Source: Planctomyces sp. SH-PL62
GTDB taxonomy: Bacteria > Planctomycetota > Planctomycetia > Planctomycetales > Planctomycetaceae
Direction: 5' to 3'
NCBI GenBank assembly: GCA_945893045.1
Contig: CAMDEA010000025.1
Coordinates: 1 to 63,660, forward strand
DNA length: 63,660 bases
A program made the position numbers and the translations under genes. Shown in pieces: positions 31,921-42,500 of the stretch. Each line of letters begins with the position of its first letter. Positions within the stretch are counted from its first letter, which is position 1. The notes under the pieces were generated by a model. That model was not told where the DNA came from, made no database searches, and saw nothing but the letters and a program-made list of their open reading frames with translations.

Positions 31921-33264
31921 ATGCCACCGACCTCACCAGACCGTCGCGAGTTCCTGTCCCGCAGCGGGCTGAGCGGTCTTGGACTGCTCTGGGCCAACTC
32001 GCTGGGTCGGAGTGTTGCTGCGGAGACGGCCGGCAAAGCCAAGTCGGTCATTCTGATTTTTAATTGCGGAGCTCCGAGTCACGTCGACCTGTGGGATTTG
32101 AAGCCTCACGCCACCGACACCGTGCGCGGGCCGTACAAGCCGATCGCGACCAGCGCTCCCGGCATTGAGATTTCAGAACTGCTGCCGCGACTGGCGAAGC
32201 ACGCTCACCGGTTCTCGATCATCCGCAGCGTGCATCACTCGCACGGCGGACACAACTCCGGCATGTATTGGTCGATCGTCGGCCGGCCCTATCCAATGGA
32301 CAGCACGCTGATCAATCCCAGCCGCAACGACATTCCTAGCTTCGGCACGCTGACCGGTTGGCTGGCGCGCCGCGATGGCTACAGCGGCGCGTTGCCGCCG
32401 TATGTCATCACTCCCGCACCGCACTGCGACAGCAAGGTGTATCTCACGCCGGGACAACTCGGCGGTTGCTTGGGGGCGAGCCACGATCCGTTCGTGCTGA
32501 ATGCCGATCCCAACGCCGCCGACTTCAGCGTGCCGAATCTCGGCGCGGTCGAAGGGATTACCACGCAACGGCAAGACGACCGCCGGTTATTGCTGAATCA
32601 GATTCAACAACACTGCCTGCCGATCACGGCCAGCGGCTCGAAAGACCTCGACATCAATCAATCGAAGGCGCTGTCGCTGGTCGGTTCCGCGGCCGTGCGT
32701 GAAGCGTTCGATCTCACGCGTGAACCGGCCGAAGTTCGCGAGCGATACGGCCGGCACACCTGGGGCCAATCGCATCTGTTGGCACGGCGCTTGATCGAAT
32801 CGGGCGTCCGCTTCGTCACGACCGTGAACGGTCAGAGCATCATCTGGGACACTCACGCGGACAACTTCGGCCGCTTGGAAAAGACGCTCGTGCCGCCGAT
32901 GGAACGTGCCTTCGCGACCTTGCTGGACGATCTCTCGGAGCGCGGCCTGTTGGACTCAACGCTGGTGATCTGGATGGGGGACTTCGGCCGCACGCCGATC
33001 ATCAATGCCGCCGCCGGCCGAGATCATTGGCCGCAATGCTATTCCATGATCCTGGCGGGGGGCGGGATTCGCGGCGGACAAGTCATCGGTGAATCCGACA
33101 AGATTGGTGCCGTGCCGAAGTCGCGCCCGATCACTCCCGCCGATGTCCACGCCACGGTCTTCACCGCGCTGGGCTACGATCCACACGGCATCACCTATCA
33201 TACGAACGACGGCCGCCCCTGCCTGCTCTCTGAAGGGCAACCGATTCGAGAGTTGCTGAGTTAG
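31921..33264 (+). CDS. DUF1501 domain-containing protein
   Basis: A 447-residue paralogue, the shortest of the five. The signal region is DRREFLSRSGLSGLGLLWA. Landmarks are FNCGAPSHVDLWDLKP, SVHHSHGGHNSG, MGDFGRTPIIN and RDHWPQCYSMI. It differs from the others in having Cys before GAPSH. It is codirectional with the DUF1501 gene before it and convergent with the next one; a perfect hairpin separates the convergent pair. Function as for the family: exported, hydrolase-fold, substrate unknown. Confidence 0.9.
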   Translation: MPPTSPDRREFLSRSGLSGLGLLWANSLGRSVAAETAGKAKSVILIFNCGAPSHVDLWDLKPHATDTVRGPYKPIATSAPGIEISELLPRLAKHAHRFSIIRSVHHSHGGHNSGMYWSIVGRPYPMDSTLINPSRNDIPSFGTLTGWLARRDGYSGALPPYVITPAPHCDSKVYLTPGQLGGCLGASHDPFVLNADPNAADFSVPNLGAVEGITTQRQDDRRLLLNQIQQHCLPITASGSKDLDINQSKALSLVGSAAVREAFDLTREPAEVRERYGRHTWGQSHLLARRLIESGVRFVTTVNGQSIIWDTHADNFGRLEKTLVPPMERAFATLLDDLSERGLLDSTLVIWMGDFGRTPIINAAAGRDHWPQCYSMILAGGGIRGGQVIGESDKIGAVPKSRPITPADVHATVFTALGYDPHGITYHTNDGRPCLLSEGQPIRELLS

Positions 33265-33292
33265 TGACAGCAACGTCGCTGGACGCAACCAG

Positions 33293-33347
33293 AGTAGACG
33301 AGTCACTCCGTGACTCGAAGGTCGAGTCACGGAGTGACTCGTCTACT
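33293..33347. terminator. Perfect 26-bp hairpin between convergent DUF1501 genes
   Basis: Arms 33293-33318 and 33322-33347 are exact reverse complements with a three-base loop (AGG); they begin AGTAGACGAGTCACTCCGTG. The hairpin lies 28 bases after one stop and 13 bases before the other, the ideal place for a bidirectional terminator. Confidence 0.7.
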
Positions 33348-33360
33348 TTGCCGAAGGCGA

Positions 33361-34794
33361 TTAGCCCATCAATTCCGGGATCGGTTTGCCATGATCGACG
33401 ATGGGAGTCGGACGTCCGTTGAAATCCTTGATCAGCGTGTTGGCCGAATCAATTCCCAGATGATGATAGATCGTCGCCAGGAAGTCTCCGGGGCCGCAAA
33501 TGCGTTCGATGGAGTCTTCGCCGCGCTTGTCGGTGCCGCCGATGTAGCGTCCGTGTTGGATGCCGCCGCCCGCCCAGATATTGGAGAAGGCTCGCGGCCA
33601 GTGGTCGCGGCCGGGTTGCATTGTGCCAGCGGGAGCGCTCGCGTCGCCGGCTCCGGTGCTGGCGGCGTAGCTGATCTTCGGGGTGCGGCCGAATTCGCCC
33701 GTGATGACGACAAGCACTTTCTTGTCCAAACCGCGCTCAGAGATGTCTTCGATCAACGCCGTGACCGCTTGGTCGTAAGCGGCCGAACGGAATTTCATGG
33801 CGTCGAAGACGTGATGATTGACCGCGTGATCGTCCCAGTTGTTGACCCGTCCACAGAGCGGGCCGGCGAGGCTGGTGGTCAGGACTTCGACGCCGGCTTC
33901 GACCAAACGGCGGGCGAGCAGCATTTGCTGGCCCCATTGGTTGCGGCCGTAGCGATCGCGAGTGCGCGGATCTTCTCGGCTGAGATCGAACGCTTCTTTG
34001 GTCTTCGGATTGGTCAAGAGCGTCATCGCCTGTGATTCGAATTCATCCAGCGCGGCGAGTTCTCGCTGTTGATCGAACGTGCGTTCGAGCGTGTCGAGGT
34101 TCTGTCGCAGCGAAGAGCGGCGTCCCAGGCGGCGGACTTCATTGGTGTCAGAGAGGCCGATGTTCGGCACCGAGAACGTCGGCTGATTCGGATCACCGGA
34201 GACAACGAACGGCGAATAGGCATCGCCAAGGTATGCGGGGCCGTTGTATTCCAGCGGTGGGTTGATGCCGACATAGGCCGGTAGCGGATTCTGACGCGGC
34301 CCGCGTTGCGAGCGGACGTAGTTGGTCACCGACATCCAGTCGGGCAGACGCGGCTTCGGTTTGTCGCGCGTGTCGGGATCGCCGGAAAGCAACTGCATCG
34401 AACCGGCCGGATGGCCCCCCGCGTTCTGTCGCATCGACCGCAGCACCGTGAACTTGTCGGCGATGGCGGCTTGTCGTGGCAGCAGCTCGCAGAAGTCGAG
34501 GCCGGGAACTCTTGTCGGAATGGTCGCGAACGGTCCGCGGTATTCGCTGCCGGAGTTCGGCTTTGGATCGTACGTTTCCAAGTGCGAGCAACCACCAGGT
34601 TGCCAGACCATGATGACCGCGTTCTTGTCGCGAGTGGCTCCGGAATCGTCAGCCATCGCTCGTTGAGCTTGCAGACGCAGGATGCCTGGCAAGCTGAGCG
34701 TGGCGAATCCCGCCAACCCGGTTTGAAGAAATCCGCGTCGGCCTGAGCAGATGCTGTCGGGACCAGGACAGAAGACAGTACGGTGGTTGGTCAT
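33361..34794 (-). CDS. DUF1501 domain-containing protein
   Basis: A 477-residue paralogue. The signal segment is RRGFLQTGLAGFATLSLPG. Landmarks are VWQPGGCSHLETYDPKP, SMRQNAGGHPAGS, TGEFGRTPKIS and RDHWPRAFSNIWAGGG. It is downstream of the DUF1549 and pre-peptidase-domain genes on the same strand; DUF1549 proteins next to DUF1501 proteins are a recurrent planctomycete pairing, so these three probably act together on one exported substrate (inference). Confidence 0.9.
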   Translation of the reverse strand: MTNHRTVFCPGPDSICSGRRGFLQTGLAGFATLSLPGILRLQAQRAMADDSGATRDKNAVIMVWQPGGCSHLETYDPKPNSGSEYRGPFATIPTRVPGLDFCELLPRQAAIADKFTVLRSMRQNAGGHPAGSMQLLSGDPDTRDKPKPRLPDWMSVTNYVRSQRGPRQNPLPAYVGINPPLEYNGPAYLGDAYSPFVVSGDPNQPTFSVPNIGLSDTNEVRRLGRRSSLRQNLDTLERTFDQQRELAALDEFESQAMTLLTNPKTKEAFDLSREDPRTRDRYGRNQWGQQMLLARRLVEAGVEVLTTSLAGPLCGRVNNWDDHAVNHHVFDAMKFRSAAYDQAVTALIEDISERGLDKKVLVVITGEFGRTPKISYAASTGAGDASAPAGTMQPGRDHWPRAFSNIWAGGGIQHGRYIGGTDKRGEDSIERICGPGDFLATIYHHLGIDSANTLIKDFNGRPTPIVDHGKPIPELMG

Positions 34795-34805
34795 GGCAAA
34801 GCTCC

Positions 34806-34876
34806 GTAGCCGAAGTCGTGAGACTGCGGTGTGACGATCATGGCGGGAGCAACCGAAGTCTGACGACTTCGGCTGC
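34806..34876. repeat. GTAGCC palindrome upstream of DUF1501
   Basis: Arms 34806-34825 (GTAGCCGAAGTCGTGAGACT) and 34857-34876 pair at 18 of 20 positions. It lies between the end of the pre-peptidase-domain gene and the start of DUF1501, which share a strand. Confidence 0.55.
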
Positions 34877-34886
34877 CGGTTGAAGG

Positions 34887-37169
34887 CTACTTTCCGGCGG
34901 GGGGATTCACACGAATCTTAATCGGTTCAGACACAACAATATCAACAATGTCTCGTGGTGCGGCGGCGGCGGTCGCCTGTTTGATCTTTTCGGTCGCCGC
35001 AGCCACGGCGGTAGCGGCGGCTTTCTGTTTTGCGGCCGCGACCTCGACGGCTTTATCGGCTTCGGGCTTGGCCTCGGTCGTTGCGGCTTTGGCGGCGTCA
35101 GTCAGTTTCTTGACTTCGGCGTCGTTCGCCAGCAGTTCCTGCATCGCTTTCTTATGAGCCTCTTCGGCGGCGGCGATGGCTTCTGGCTGATGCCGGTACT
35201 TCGCAACGGCACCTCCGTAAAACGCGATCAAGTAATCTCCGGGAGCCGTCTTCAACACGGCCGTGTCGAGGACCGCTTGCGACTGGTCGGCGGTCAGGGA
35301 CACATCGAATTGAGGAGCGCGGTCGAAGCCGGCTCCCATCGTTCGCAGTTGCAGCGTGGCTCCGGAGAACTCGCTGCGGCGCGTGTGATTGAGGGGTATC
35401 GTCAGCTTCTCACCGGCGATGACGGTGAGAGCTTCTTTCGTTGGCGTAGCGAGCGAGAGCGGAGTGAATTCGAGGCCGCTCACCGAGACCGGCACGTCGG
35501 CCATCAGTCGCGGGCTGGGGATCTCGCCCCACGAATCCGTGATCGGCCAGGCGAATGAAGCCAATCGACAAGGACGAGTCACGACCGCGCCGTCGATGGT
35601 AGCTCGACCGAAGAACATCGCGCTGCCCACCGCGCGAGGTGCGTTCTGATTCGCCGTGACGAGCATCAAGCCGCGCGACTGACCGGCGGGGATCTTCAAA
35701 CCACTCGCGGTGACTCCTTCCGGCAGACCTTCCATCGCGAGGTCGATGTCCCCATCGAAACCATCGCGGCGAATGGCGACGACTTCGAGCGCCATTGTCG
35801 CTCCGCCGCGCAGAGCGAGCGGCTTCGACACCGCGTTGCGATCGCCGTTTCGCAGTTCCATGTGCAGCGCCCACGCGACAACGGCGAAGTCGGGAGCCGC
35901 CTTGCGAATGACGAGCCGATAGACGTTCTTGGGATCGTTGCGCGTCCCGCCGAACAGGTCTGTGATTTGCAGCCGGTGCAGACCGTCTTCCTTGATCTCC
36001 AGCTTGCCGAGGATGTCCGCCGATCCAGCGTTGTACGGCGGGCCGTCATACGCATAGCCGTTGCTCGACACCTTCACGGGACTGGGGATGTCGCTGAACT
36101 CGGCGACGTCGGTCAGCTTCTCGGTGTCACCCGTGCGAGCAACATGCTGCACGAGGATCGACGGATCGGTCGGCAAACCGAAACGCTCGGAGGCGACTTC
36201 GACCCACCAGACGTCTCCCTTCTTGGCCTCGAACTCGAAGACATCGACGTCGGCCGCCGGGAAGAAGCTCCCGGCGATGTCGCACGGCAGCGAAATCTTT
36301 TGAGACTTCGTGCGATCATTGTTCGGTTCGCTCTCGGCGAATTCGGCCTGTTCTTTGAGTCCTTGCGGCGGCCACGAGAATGAGTTTACCGGCTGCGTCG
36401 AAGGCAGCCGCACGATCGGTGCTCCGACCGGCAACTCCGACACGGCCAAGCGGTAGTAATACGCTTGCCCCCCCTTGAAGGTTAGCTCGTGGACCTTGAT
36501 CACATACTTGCCGTCGGCCGGCACGGTGAAGTCGAGCACGCCGCCTCGGCGTTCCACCAACAGATCGCGACCGGCGGCATCCGCGATGATCACGACCGCA
36601 GCGAGCTTCGAGTCAATTCCGCGCGTCGCGCAATCGACGATGATTCGCTGCCCCTTTTTCGCTTCAAAGACGTAATGATCGACCGCCCGCTGAGTCATCG
36701 TGGCGTTGCAGATGGAGTTAATCTTCAACTCCATCGCGGTCGCCAGCGTCGTGTTCGCGTTGGTCCTCACGGCTTCATCGAGCGTGCCGACCGAGAAGGC
36801 TCGCGAGGATGAAATCCCCAACCGCGTCATCACGCGAGCCTCATGAATCCCAACCGGGCAATCGGCGGCAATCGTCACGACGTATTTGTTCGACTCCGGT
36901 TGCCCCGCCGCGTTCAGCTTGCGAGCCGCCGTGATGCGCCGATCCGAGAACGTCAACTCATCCGCATCCTCGATGTGCTCGCCGCTGATCGTGACCTCGA
37001 CTTGAGTCCCGACTTTGGCCCCCATCGGAATCGTGGTCAGCAACCGGGGAGCCGGCAGGCCGACTGATTGGGCGAACGAAACCGATTCGAAACTCAATGA
37101 AACTCCGCAGAGCAACGCTGCGAGTAGCATTGAACGGCAACGCGAGCAACAAGCGAGGTCAGTCATCAT
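34887..37169 (-). CDS. Exported protein with pre-peptidase C-terminal (PPC)-like domains
   Basis: A 760-residue secreted protein. The signal is MLLAALLCGVSLSFESVSFA. An Ig/IPT-like domain follows (MGAKVGTQVEVTISGEHIED), then PPC-like beta domains (DHYVFEAKKGQRIIVDCATR, DVDVFEFEAKKGDVWWVEVA), which bind or solubilise in other proteins. The last 110 residues contain an Ala/Lys/Glu-rich stretch (about 645-735) predicted as coiled coil, inserted into the final beta domain. The start lies five bases after the stop of the DUF1549 gene, so the two are one transcript. No catalytic site is visible; a binding or structural role is likely. Confidence 0.8.
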   Translation of the reverse strand: MMTDLACCSRCRSMLLAALLCGVSLSFESVSFAQSVGLPAPRLLTTIPMGAKVGTQVEVTISGEHIEDADELTFSDRRITAARKLNAAGQPESNKYVVTIAADCPVGIHEARVMTRLGISSSRAFSVGTLDEAVRTNANTTLATAMELKINSICNATMTQRAVDHYVFEAKKGQRIIVDCATRGIDSKLAAVVIIADAAGRDLLVERRGGVLDFTVPADGKYVIKVHELTFKGGQAYYYRLAVSELPVGAPIVRLPSTQPVNSFSWPPQGLKEQAEFAESEPNNDRTKSQKISLPCDIAGSFFPAADVDVFEFEAKKGDVWWVEVASERFGLPTDPSILVQHVARTGDTEKLTDVAEFSDIPSPVKVSSNGYAYDGPPYNAGSADILGKLEIKEDGLHRLQITDLFGGTRNDPKNVYRLVIRKAAPDFAVVAWALHMELRNGDRNAVSKPLALRGGATMALEVVAIRRDGFDGDIDLAMEGLPEGVTASGLKIPAGQSRGLMLVTANQNAPRAVGSAMFFGRATIDGAVVTRPCRLASFAWPITDSWGEIPSPRLMADVPVSVSGLEFTPLSLATPTKEALTVIAGEKLTIPLNHTRRSEFSGATLQLRTMGAGFDRAPQFDVSLTADQSQAVLDTAVLKTAPGDYLIAFYGGAVAKYRHQPEAIAAAEEAHKKAMQELLANDAEVKKLTDAAKAATTEAKPEADKAVEVAAAKQKAAATAVAAATEKIKQATAAAAPRDIVDIVVSEPIKIRVNPPAGK

Positions 37170-37173
37170 GTGC

Positions 37174-39390
37174 CTAATGGTTGAAGAGGAATTCTTTGGT
37201 ATTGATCAACGCCCAAATGAGATCTTGATAATTCGCATTCGCGGTCGTGCCGGGTTCATTCAAATAGTCGATCGCGGTCTTCAGTTCTTGCGGACGTGGT
37301 TCGCGCGAGAAGGCGGCGAGGTACAACTCGCGGATTTTCGCTTCGGCCGGTTTGTCTTCTTTCGCGAGGCGTTCGGCGCGGCCGGTGGCAGCGGCGAGTT
37401 TGGTTTTCAACTCCTGGGCGTTGAGCAAGTGCAGGCTCTGTGCGAGGCTCGAGGACTGGACGCGTTCGCATTCGCAAACGCTCTCGGCTTCGGGGCGGCC
37501 GAAGACTCGCAGGAATTGCGACGAGCGGTTGTAGCTGTTGTCGGGCAGAGCGACCGCTCGCGTTCCCGGCGGGAGATTGGCGAAGTCGGTCTGAGTCCCC
37601 GCCAGCCGGTCGATCGCGTCGAGCAGCACCTCGGCCTGCAATCGGCGCGGGTAGTAACGCGAGTAGTTCTGCCGATCGACGATGTTGTGTTGGTTTGGAA
37701 CTTCACTCAGTTGATAGGCTCGCGATTGAGTGATCACGCGCACGAGATCCTTCAGGTCAAACCCGTTGGCGACAAAATGCTTTTCGAGAGCTTCCAGCAG
37801 CGCGGGATTCGTCGGCGGGTTCGTGTCGCGGATGTCGTCTTCCGGTTCGATCAGCCCGCGCACGAAGAAGTGTTTCCAATACCGATTGACGAGCGACTTC
37901 GCGAAGAACGGGTTGTTCTTCCCGCCCATCCAATCGGCGAGTTTCAGTCGCGGGTCTTCATCGGCGGCGATTTCGGGAATCGCATCGCCCAGCGCGCCGG
38001 GCTTGAGCGGCACGCCGGTCTTCATGTTCGCGGCGGTCGCGATCCCGCGCTTGTGGAAAATCAAATCCTCGCCGCGCGTCCCCGACGGCTTGCGGCCGAC
38101 CTGACTGAAGAACGCCGCCAGCGAGTAATAATCGTCCTGGCTCCAGCGTTCAAAAGGATGATGATGGCACTGGGCACACTGCATCCGGACGCCCAGGAAG
38201 AGCTGCGCGACATCCTCAATCTGCTGCTTCGGCTCTTTGACTCGCTTGTACCACGCAACCGGCGGATTGCCGATCACGGTGCCGGTCGCTGCGAGCAGCT
38301 CGCGAACGAACTGGTCGTAAGGCTTGTTGGCGAGAAAACTGTCTCGCACCCACGCATGAAACGCGAAGTTGGAAACCGTGTCGCTTTCGTCATCGCGGCG
38401 ATTCTTCAGCAGCGCCGTCCATTTGTTGGCAAAGAAGTCGGCGTAGTCGGGACTTCGCAGCAGCTCGTCGATGACCTTGTCTCGCTTGCCCTCATCCTTG
38501 CTGGCGAGGAACGCGGCCGATTCTTCTTCGGTCGGCAATCGCCCGCCGATGTCGAGCGTCACTCGACGCAGAAACGTCGCGTCATCACTGAGGACCGATG
38601 GCGGAATGCCGAGGGCCTTGAGGTTTGCGAACACATGCTCGTCCACGAAGTTCTTCGACGACGGCAGGTTCTCGACCGGCGCACCCAGCGGGACCGACGC
38701 GCTGTAAACGGCGACCTTCGCCTGGTAGCGGACCATCACCGCGACATTGCCGACGATATCGGAAATCTTCACCAGCCCGCGCTCGCTCACGTCGGCCATC
38801 GCCTTGTCGTTGGACTCGTAAAGCGCCATTCCCGTGACATCGCGAACGCTGCCGTCCGAATACTTCGCGATCGCCTGGAGTTGTTGTTCGCCACCACGCT
38901 TGATTGATCCACGGGCCGGCTGAACTTCAAACGACAACAGCTTCGGAACCGTCTCGCGATCAAACGTCGCTCCCTGACGAATCCATTCGCGGAGCAGCGC
39001 GTAGCCTTCCGATGATGCCGGCAGACGGACACCGCCGCCGTGCGGCATCTGGCCGGAGGCTTTCAGGAGCAGCAGGCTCCGGTCTGGATCTCCGAAGAAC
39101 AGTCGCCGACTGCGGCTCTCCGTGACCAGATGATCGAAGTCCTCCAGCGGCTCGAATCCCAGCAGGGACAATTGAAATCCCTTTTGACCGCCACCGGCCT
39201 TCGCATGACAGACACCGACATTGCAGCCAGCCTTCGTGAAAACCGGCACGACATCGTTGACGAAACTCACGGGTTGCTCGGCGGCGTCCATGGGTTGCGA
39301 CACCACCGCCAAAAAGAAAACTCCCGCCAGCGCCAGGGGCCAATCTGGCAGTAAGAATCGACGGCGGGAATCGTGATCGGAGTACGACAT
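37174..39390 (-). CDS. DUF1549/DUF1553 domain protein with cytochrome-c-like motif
   Basis: A 738-residue exported protein. After the signal (LALAGVFFLAVVSQPMDAAE) comes CNVGVCH, the spaced Cys-Cys-His of planctomycete cytochrome-like domains; a bacterial Ig-like domain follows (GSIKRGGEQQLQAIAKYSDG), then DUF1549 (about 225-430, ending CAQCHHHPFERW) and DUF1553 (about 480-735; NRYWKHFFVRGLIEPEDD). CNVGVCH has four rather than two residues between the cysteines, so classic haem attachment is uncertain; CAQCHH fits CxxCH. These proteins are thought to be exported redox or hydrolytic proteins acting with DUF1501 partners. Family assignment is firm. Confidence 0.9.
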   Translation of the reverse strand: MSYSDHDSRRRFLLPDWPLALAGVFFLAVVSQPMDAAEQPVSFVNDVVPVFTKAGCNVGVCHAKAGGGQKGFQLSLLGFEPLEDFDHLVTESRSRRLFFGDPDRSLLLLKASGQMPHGGGVRLPASSEGYALLREWIRQGATFDRETVPKLLSFEVQPARGSIKRGGEQQLQAIAKYSDGSVRDVTGMALYESNDKAMADVSERGLVKISDIVGNVAVMVRYQAKVAVYSASVPLGAPVENLPSSKNFVDEHVFANLKALGIPPSVLSDDATFLRRVTLDIGGRLPTEEESAAFLASKDEGKRDKVIDELLRSPDYADFFANKWTALLKNRRDDESDTVSNFAFHAWVRDSFLANKPYDQFVRELLAATGTVIGNPPVAWYKRVKEPKQQIEDVAQLFLGVRMQCAQCHHHPFERWSQDDYYSLAAFFSQVGRKPSGTRGEDLIFHKRGIATAANMKTGVPLKPGALGDAIPEIAADEDPRLKLADWMGGKNNPFFAKSLVNRYWKHFFVRGLIEPEDDIRDTNPPTNPALLEALEKHFVANGFDLKDLVRVITQSRAYQLSEVPNQHNIVDRQNYSRYYPRRLQAEVLLDAIDRLAGTQTDFANLPPGTRAVALPDNSYNRSSQFLRVFGRPEAESVCECERVQSSSLAQSLHLLNAQELKTKLAAATGRAERLAKEDKPAEAKIRELYLAAFSREPRPQELKTAIDYLNEPGTTANANYQDLIWALINTKEFLFNH

Positions 39391-39547
39391 GTGGCTTCCG
39401 CTGGAGTCCGTGATCGAGGTCAGAATCTGCTGATCAATCTAGCACGTTGCGGACCACAACGCGACAGATTTGAACGATGAGCTGTCCAACATCGTCAGTC
39501 TCAACGACGGCTTCCCTTTCAATCGCGACGAGCTGCAAGAAGCAGAA

Positions 39548-42500
39548 TCAGAACCCGTTCAGCTCCGATCGACGCACGAACCACGGATAGATGGCTGGAA
39601 CGACGAGCGACGTCAGCAATGTCGATGTCAACAAGCCGCCGATGACCACCGTGGCGAGCGGCCGTTGCATTTCAGCTCCATCGCTGTGCGACATGGCCAT
39701 CGGAAGAAATCCGAGTCCGGCGACCATCGCGGTCATCAGCACGGGGCGGAGCCGCGCGAGTGCGGTTTCGCACGTCGCTTCTCGCAGCGGCATTCCGGCT
39801 TCGCGGAGGTTTTCGGCGGCGCTGACCCAGACGAGTCCGTTGAGCACGGCGACTCCAAACAGCGCGATGAAGCCAACTCCGGCCGAGATGCTGAACGGCA
39901 TCCCGCGCAGTGCGAGTGCGAAGATGCCGCCGCTCGCGGCCATCGGGACGGCCAGGAAGATCAACAGCGCGAGCCGCGCTGAATGCAGCGACATGTGCAG
40001 CAGCAGGAAGATCAACAACAGCACGACCGGCGTGATCAGCGCGAGGCGGCGACTCGCCGATTGCAGGTTCTCGAAGTCGCCGCCCCAGCGAATTTCATAG
40101 CCAGCGGGAAGTTGGATTTGCGTGGCGACGGTTTTTCGAGCTTCGTTCACGAAGCTCGCAACGTCGCGGCCGCGGACGTTGGCGGAGATGTAGGTGCGGC
40201 GGCGAATCGCTTCGTGTTCGACGGCGGGGGGCGTTTCGTCCAACGTGATGTCGGCGAGTTCACGCAGCGGGATCGGTTTGCCTCCCCCATCGGCGACGGG
40301 CAGTTGTTCGAGCAGCGAGATTTCCTTTCGCCAAGTTTCCGGAATGCGGATGGTGATTGGAAAGCGTGCTCGGCCCTCGAAGATCAAACCGACTTCGCGG
40401 CCACCCAGCGAGGAGACAACATCCATGACCGTGGCGGCATCGACGCCGTAGCGGGCGAGCGCGTCACGTCGCGGTTCGATCCGCAGCGTCGAGAGGTTGC
40501 CTTGGTAGTCGGCCTTCACGTCCGCCGCGCCGGGGATGTTTTTCAACAGACGTTCGATCTGCTTCGCCTTCGTGCCGAGGATTTCGAGATCGTCGCCGTA
40601 CAGCAGCACCGCGACGTCGGCCTTCACGCCGGCGACCAGTTCGTCCACGCGCATCTCGATCGGCTGCGTGAAGCCAAACATCACGCCGGGGACTTGCGAG
40701 TTCAGCACCTGGGACATCTCTTCGATCAATTGGTCGCGCGGCTTGGGCCGCGGCCATTCGTGTTGCGGCTTGAGCAATACCCAGACGTCGGTCTGATGCA
40801 CGCCCATCACATCGTTGGCGATTTCTGGTCGGCCGGTTTTGCAGAAGACGGTTTGCACCTCGCCGAATTTGAGCAGCAGCTTTTCGATGTTCGTGGACAT
40901 CTCGATCGAGCCTTCCAGCGACGCGGTCGGCAGACGCACGGCTTCGATGAGCAAGTCTCCCTCTTCGAGCTTCGGCATGAATTCGGCTCCGAGCTGCGCT
41001 GCGACCGGCACGCTGCCCACGAACACCGAAATCGCGACGAGCGCCGTGAGCATTGGATGCGTGATCGCTCGCGTCACGATCGGCTGGTAAATCCGTTTGA
41101 TCAGCCGCACCAGCCAGATGTCTTTCTCATCGACGTGCTTCGGCAGCGCGAGCGAGGCCATCGCGGGCATAAACGTCAGCGACAACACCAGCGAGCCGGC
41201 GAGCGCGAACAGCACGGTCAGCGCCATCGGCCGAAAAAGTTTACCTTCCGTCCCCTGCAACGCGAGGATCGGGAGATAAACAATCGCGATGATCAGCTCG
41301 CCGAACATCGTCGGTTTGCGGACTTCAATCGCGGCGTCGCGGATGACTTCGATGCGCGAACGGCCGGAGTGATTGTGTGAGAGTCGCAAAATGCAGTTCT
41401 CGACCATGATGACCGAGCTATCGACGATCAGCCCGAAGTCGATCGCTCCGAGGCTCATCAAGCTGGCGGTGATGCCGGTCGCGGCCATCAAGTTCGTGGC
41501 GAACATCATCGACAGTGGGATCGCCAGGGCCGTGATCAGTCCCGCTCGAAAGTTTCCGAGCATCAGCAGCAGCACGAAGATGACGAGCGAGCCCCCTTCC
41601 AGCAGATTCGTCACGACCGTCTTGAGCGTGCGGCCAATCAGGGCGGCTCGGTCGTAGGTCACTTCAATCGTGACGCCGTCCGGCAACGTCGTCCGAATCC
41701 CGTCGAGCCGAGTTTTCGCGAGCTCGACGACCTCGCGCGAGTTCTCACCAACGAGCATCATCACGAGGCCGGTGACCGCCTCGCCCCGTCCGTCGCGAGT
41801 CACCGCTCCTTGCCGAGTCATCGGCGCAATCGCGACTTCAGCGACGTCGCGCACGAGGATCGGCGAACCTTCCGGCCGACGGCGCAGCACGATCTCGCGA
41901 ATATCGTCGAGCTTCGTGAGCAATGCCTGTCCGCGAATCAGCCGTTGCTCGTCGTGATGCACGACGTAACCGCCACCGGCGATCGCGTTGTTGGCTTCCA
42001 GCCGCTGAAACAAATCTTCGAGCGTCAGGTCGTAGCTCGTCAGCCGATCTGGGTCCGGTCGAATCTCGAACGTCTTGTAGTAGCCGCCGTGCGTGTTGAT
42101 CTCGGTCACGCCCCGCACTTCACGCAGCTTGGGAGCGATGTCCCATTCCAGCATCGTCCGCAGTTCCATCGGCGAGTGTCTGTCGCTGCGGACCTCGAAT
42201 TGCAGAATCTCGCCGAGCGCCGTCGTCAGCGGGCCGAGCTTCGGCGTGCCGTAGCCCTTCGGGATCATCGCCGTCGCGTTCGGAAGTCGCTCGGTGACGA
42301 GTTGCCGCGCGCGATACAGGTCGGTCCCCTCTTGAAACACGATCGTCACGACCGAGATGCCGAACTTCGAGACGCTTCTTAGTTCCTGAATTTTCGGCAG
42401 CCCACTCATCGCGGTCTCGACCGGATAGGTCAGATACCGCTCGACCTCGACCGGCGACAGCGGGCCGCCCTCGGTCACGACCGTCACCTGCGTGTTGGTC

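Noticed and set aside
37015..38907. Plus-strand open frame of about 630 codons over the DUF1549 gene
   Set aside because: It spans the junction of two well-supported minus-strand genes and shows no recognisable domain.
39983..41380. Plus-strand open frame opposite the CusA-type gene
   Set aside because: Shadow of the conserved RND pump frame; Arg/Gln/His-rich without motifs.
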